A stretch of DNA of 64,000 nucleotides, taken from assembly GCF_004745075.1 (NCBI RefSeq), contig NZ_RHFH01000008.1:1-64000 (forward strand). Reading direction: 5' to 3'. This stretch comes from Brevibacterium sp. S111. Its GTDB lineage: Bacteria; Actinomycetota; Actinomycetes; Actinomycetales; Brevibacteriaceae. The position numbers were made by a program, and so were the translations under genes. The notes under the pieces are model-generated. The model ran no database searches and had not been told where the DNA came from. It saw nothing but the letters and a program-made list of their open reading frames with translations. Positions 61,858 to 64,000 of this stretch are shown here, piece after piece (within the stretch, counting starts at the first letter, position 1; each line of letters begins with the position of its first letter).

Positions 61858-62853
61858 ATGAGCGAACACACCGTCGTCGACGCCGAAGGGAGGACCGTGT
61901 CCACGGTGCCCACCGCACGCCACCGCCGCTTCCTCGCACAGCTGGCCCGCGACCACTACCTCGAGGGCCGGTCCAAGGTCGAGATCGGCAAGACCAACGG
62001 ACTCAGCCGATTCCAGGTTGCCCGCCTCCTCCAGGAAGCCGTCGACACCGGGGTCGTGACGATCACCATCGAAGCCGACACGGGTGAGGAGAACGACCTC
62101 GCCGAACGCATCGCCGATGATCTGGGCCTGAGATCCGTTGTCATCGTCGACATCCCCGATGCCGCCGAGGCCTCCCAGCAGATGGGTCGGGCCGCCCTGA
62201 GCCTCGTCGGACGGCAGGCTCGGGCGGGGATGCGCATCGGCCTGTCGTGGTCGCGCACCCTCGATTCCGCGGCCGCCTTCACTCCGGCCCTGCCGCGCTG
62301 CACGATCGTCCAGCTCGCCGGTGCCCTGCGGCTGGAATCGCATCATCCCAGCTCCGAGATCTTCACCCGGCTCGGCCAGGACCCGGCCGTGAACATGGTT
62401 CGCCTGCCTGCTCCGCTGCTCGTCACCGAGGCGGAGACCGCCGACGACCTGCGCGCCCTGCCCGAGATCTCCGGCACGCTCGCCGCCGCCGACGACCTCG
62501 ACCTCGCCGTCGTCTCGGTCGCCTCCTGGGCCGAGGGCCTGTCCTCGGTGTGGGAGAAGTGCTCACCGGCCCAACGCCGGGCCGGCATCGATGACGGGGC
62601 CATCGCCGAGGTCTCCGGGCGACTCTTCGACGCCGCGGGTGCGGACGTGACCACGATCGACGACCGGGTCATCGCCGTGACCCTCGACCAGCTGCGCCGC
62701 GCCGCGACCACCGTGGGCGTCGCCCGCGGGGCCGAACGCGCCCGAGCCGTGCGGGCAGCGTGTGCCGCGGGGATCCTCGACATCGCCGTCATCGACCGTG
62801 CCCTCGCCGAGGCGGTGCTCGCCGAGGCCGCTCCCGACGAGGAGGAGCCATGA
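61858..62853 (+). CDS. SorC/DeoR-family sugar-binding transcriptional regulator
   Basis: The 331-residue protein has an N-terminal HTH ([20 protein letters not shown]) and the SorC sugar-binding domain with [30 protein letters not shown] and [16 protein letters not shown] sugar phosphate or polyol is the likely effector, and the divergent transport operon the target. ATG 61858 begins right after the operator region; a long upstream frame is not coding. It overlaps the kinase gene. Confidence 0.88.
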   Translation: MSEHTVVDAEGRTVSTVPTARHRRFLAQLARDHYLEGRSKVEIGKTNGLSRFQVARLLQEAVDTGVVTITIEADTGEENDLAERIADDLGLRSVVIVDIPDAAEASQQMGRAALSLVGRQARAGMRIGLSWSRTLDSAAAFTPALPRCTIVQLAGALRLESHHPSSEIFTRLGQDPAVNMVRLPAPLLVTEAETADDLRALPEISGTLAAADDLDLAVVSVASWAEGLSSVWEKCSPAQRRAGIDDGAIAEVSGRLFDAAGADVTTIDDRVIAVTLDQLRRAATTVGVARGAERARAVRAACAAGILDIAVIDRALAEAVLAEAAPDEEEP

Positions 62854-64000
62854 CCGCCGCCCGCCGCCTCGTCGCCGGCGTCGACTCCTCGACGCAGAGC
62901 TGCAAGGTCGTCATCGTCGACCCCTCCACCGGTGCCATCGTCCGCACCGGTTCGGCTCCGCATCCGCCCGGCACCGAGGTCGACCCGGAGCACTGGTGGA
63001 GCGCGCTGCAGCAGGCGATCACCGCCGCCGGCGGCCTCGACGATGTTGCGGCCCTGAGCATCAGCGGCCAGCAGCACGGACTCGTCGCCCTCGACGCCGA
63101 GGGCCGGGTCGTGCGTGATGCGCTGCTGTGGAACGACCTGCGCAGCAACACTGCCGCCCGCGATCTCATCGCCGAGGTCGGCGCCGAGGACTATGTCACG
63201 CGCACCGGGGTCCTGCCCGTCGCCTCCTTCACCGCCGCGAAGCTGCGGTGGCTGCGGGATGCAGAACCTGACAACGCCGCTCGCGTCGCCGCCGTTGCCC
63301 TGCCCCACGACTGGCTGACCTGGCGATTCCTCGGATTCGGGCCCGCAGACTCCTCCGTTCGCGGTCCCGTGCTCAACACCTTGGCCACCGACGCCTCCGA
63401 TGCCAGCGGCACCGCTTACTTCGACCCGGCGACCTCCCGCTACGATCTCGACCTGTTCCGCATCGCATTCGGTGCCGCGGCGTGCGAGGCGACGGGACAA
63501 CCTCACCTGGGGGCCGCCTCGGCGATCCTCCTTCCTCGAGTCCTCGGACCGCACGAATCTGCGGGGTCCAGCCCTGAGGGCATCCTCGTCGGACCCGGGG
63601 CCGGCGACAATGCCGCGGCGGCGCTGGGACTCGGGGTCACCGCGGGGGATGTCGTCATCTCCATCGGCACCTCGGGCACCGTCTTCGGCACCACCGAGAA
63701 GCCCGTCGCGGATGCCTCCGGCGCGGTCGCGGGATTCGCTTCGGCCGACGGCGGCCGCCTGCCCTTGGTCGCGACCCTCAACGCTGCCCGCGTCCTCGTC
63801 TCGGCGAGCACACTGCTGCGCATCAGCCACGACGAGGTCGCGGCCCTGGCCCTGTCTTCAGCCCCGGGGGCGAACGGGATCACGCTCGTGCCCTACTTCG
63901 AAGGCGAGCGCACCCCGAACCTGCCCGATGCAACGGCCCGGCTCGAGGGGATGACCTTGGCCAACGCCTCGGCGGAGAACGTCGCCCGCGCCTTCGTCGA
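62850..64000 (+). CDS. xylB: FGGY-family carbohydrate kinase, xylulokinase type (partial, runs off window)
   Basis: The frame is open from ATG 62850 to the window edge (about 383 codons). It has [15 protein letters not shown] at the N-terminus, [13 protein letters not shown] (the conserved QQHG), [24 protein letters not shown] and [16 protein letters not shown], as in xylulokinases. It would phosphorylate the ketose made by the dehydrogenase. GGAGGAG precedes the start, which overlaps the SorC stop (ATGA). Confidence 0.88.
   Translation, partial: MTAARRLVAGVDSSTQSCKVVIVDPSTGAIVRTGSAPHPPGTEVDPEHWWSALQQAITAAGGLDDVAALSISGQQHGLVALDAEGRVVRDALLWNDLRSNTAARDLIAEVGAEDYVTRTGVLPVASFTAAKLRWLRDAEPDNAARVAAVALPHDWLTWRFLGFGPADSSVRGPVLNTLATDASDASGTAYFDPATSRYDLDLFRIAFGAAACEATGQPHLGAASAILLPRVLGPHESAGSSPEGILVGPGAGDNAAAALGLGVTAGDVVISIGTSGTVFGTTEKPVADASGAVAGFASADGGRLPLVATLNAARVLVSASTLLRISHDEVAALALSSAPGANGITLVPYFEGERTPNLPDATARLEGMTLANASAENVARAFV

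Overview
The window reads as a high-GC actinobacterial chromosome. Gene order and protein style in the right half (rsmA-ispE, gluconate locus, SorC/ABC polyol locus, lipoprotein lipoboxes, leaderless-type -10 boxes) suggest a Brevibacterium-like organism; the genus is inference. It splits into two parts at about 34.57 kb.

Left part, 1 to ~34.57 kb, is mobile or accessory DNA whose left end lies outside the window. It starts with a 3'-truncated alpha/beta hydrolase and a divergent CGNR regulator, then a SecA2-type ATPase flanked by two imperfect direct repeats. Next is a compact cassette (4.3-9.5 kb): Cys-based phosphatase, two HTH proteins, a PEP-synthase-like ATP-grasp/phosphohistidine protein, a histidine phosphatase and a DrrAB-type exporter. 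From 9.86 kb comes the backbone of an integrative conjugative element: AraC regulator; a cytosine methyltransferase pseudogene split by a complete IS481-family insertion with a 14-bp target duplication; ArdC-like antirestriction protein; Prim-Pol; DUF2637; ParB; then type IV secretion genes (M23/lysozyme-like hydrolase, two VirB2-like small membrane proteins, TrbL/VirB6, SCO6880-type protein, VirB4-type ATPase, VirD4-type coupling protein), SSB and DUF4913. Eight of these transcription units share a GTGCACCT(G/T) leader motif found nowhere else in the window. No relaxase is visible. A large serine recombinase closes the element, and the host gene next to it, an ABC-F ATPase, lacks its N-terminal part, so the right attachment junction lies at ~34.55-34.58 kb.

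Right part, ~34.57 to 64 kb, is ordinary chromosome: DksA/TraR-like protein, membrane acyltransferase, homocysteine S-methyltransferase; a PucR regulator, acyl-CoA ligase and MHS transporter group; a class V aminotransferase; a gluconate locus (gnd, gntK, gntP, GntR); ispE and rsmA; a THUMP-like methyltransferase; a sulfurtransferase; an NlpC/P60 wall hydrolase; a GH3 lipoprotein; and a polyol locus with ABC permeases, binding protein and mannitol-type dehydrogenase on one strand and a SorC regulator plus FGGY kinase on the other, the kinase running off the right edge.

No tRNA, rRNA or CRISPR array was seen. Several genes and gaps carry short tandem repeats (gnd, rsmA, the end of gnd, the permease/binding-protein gap).
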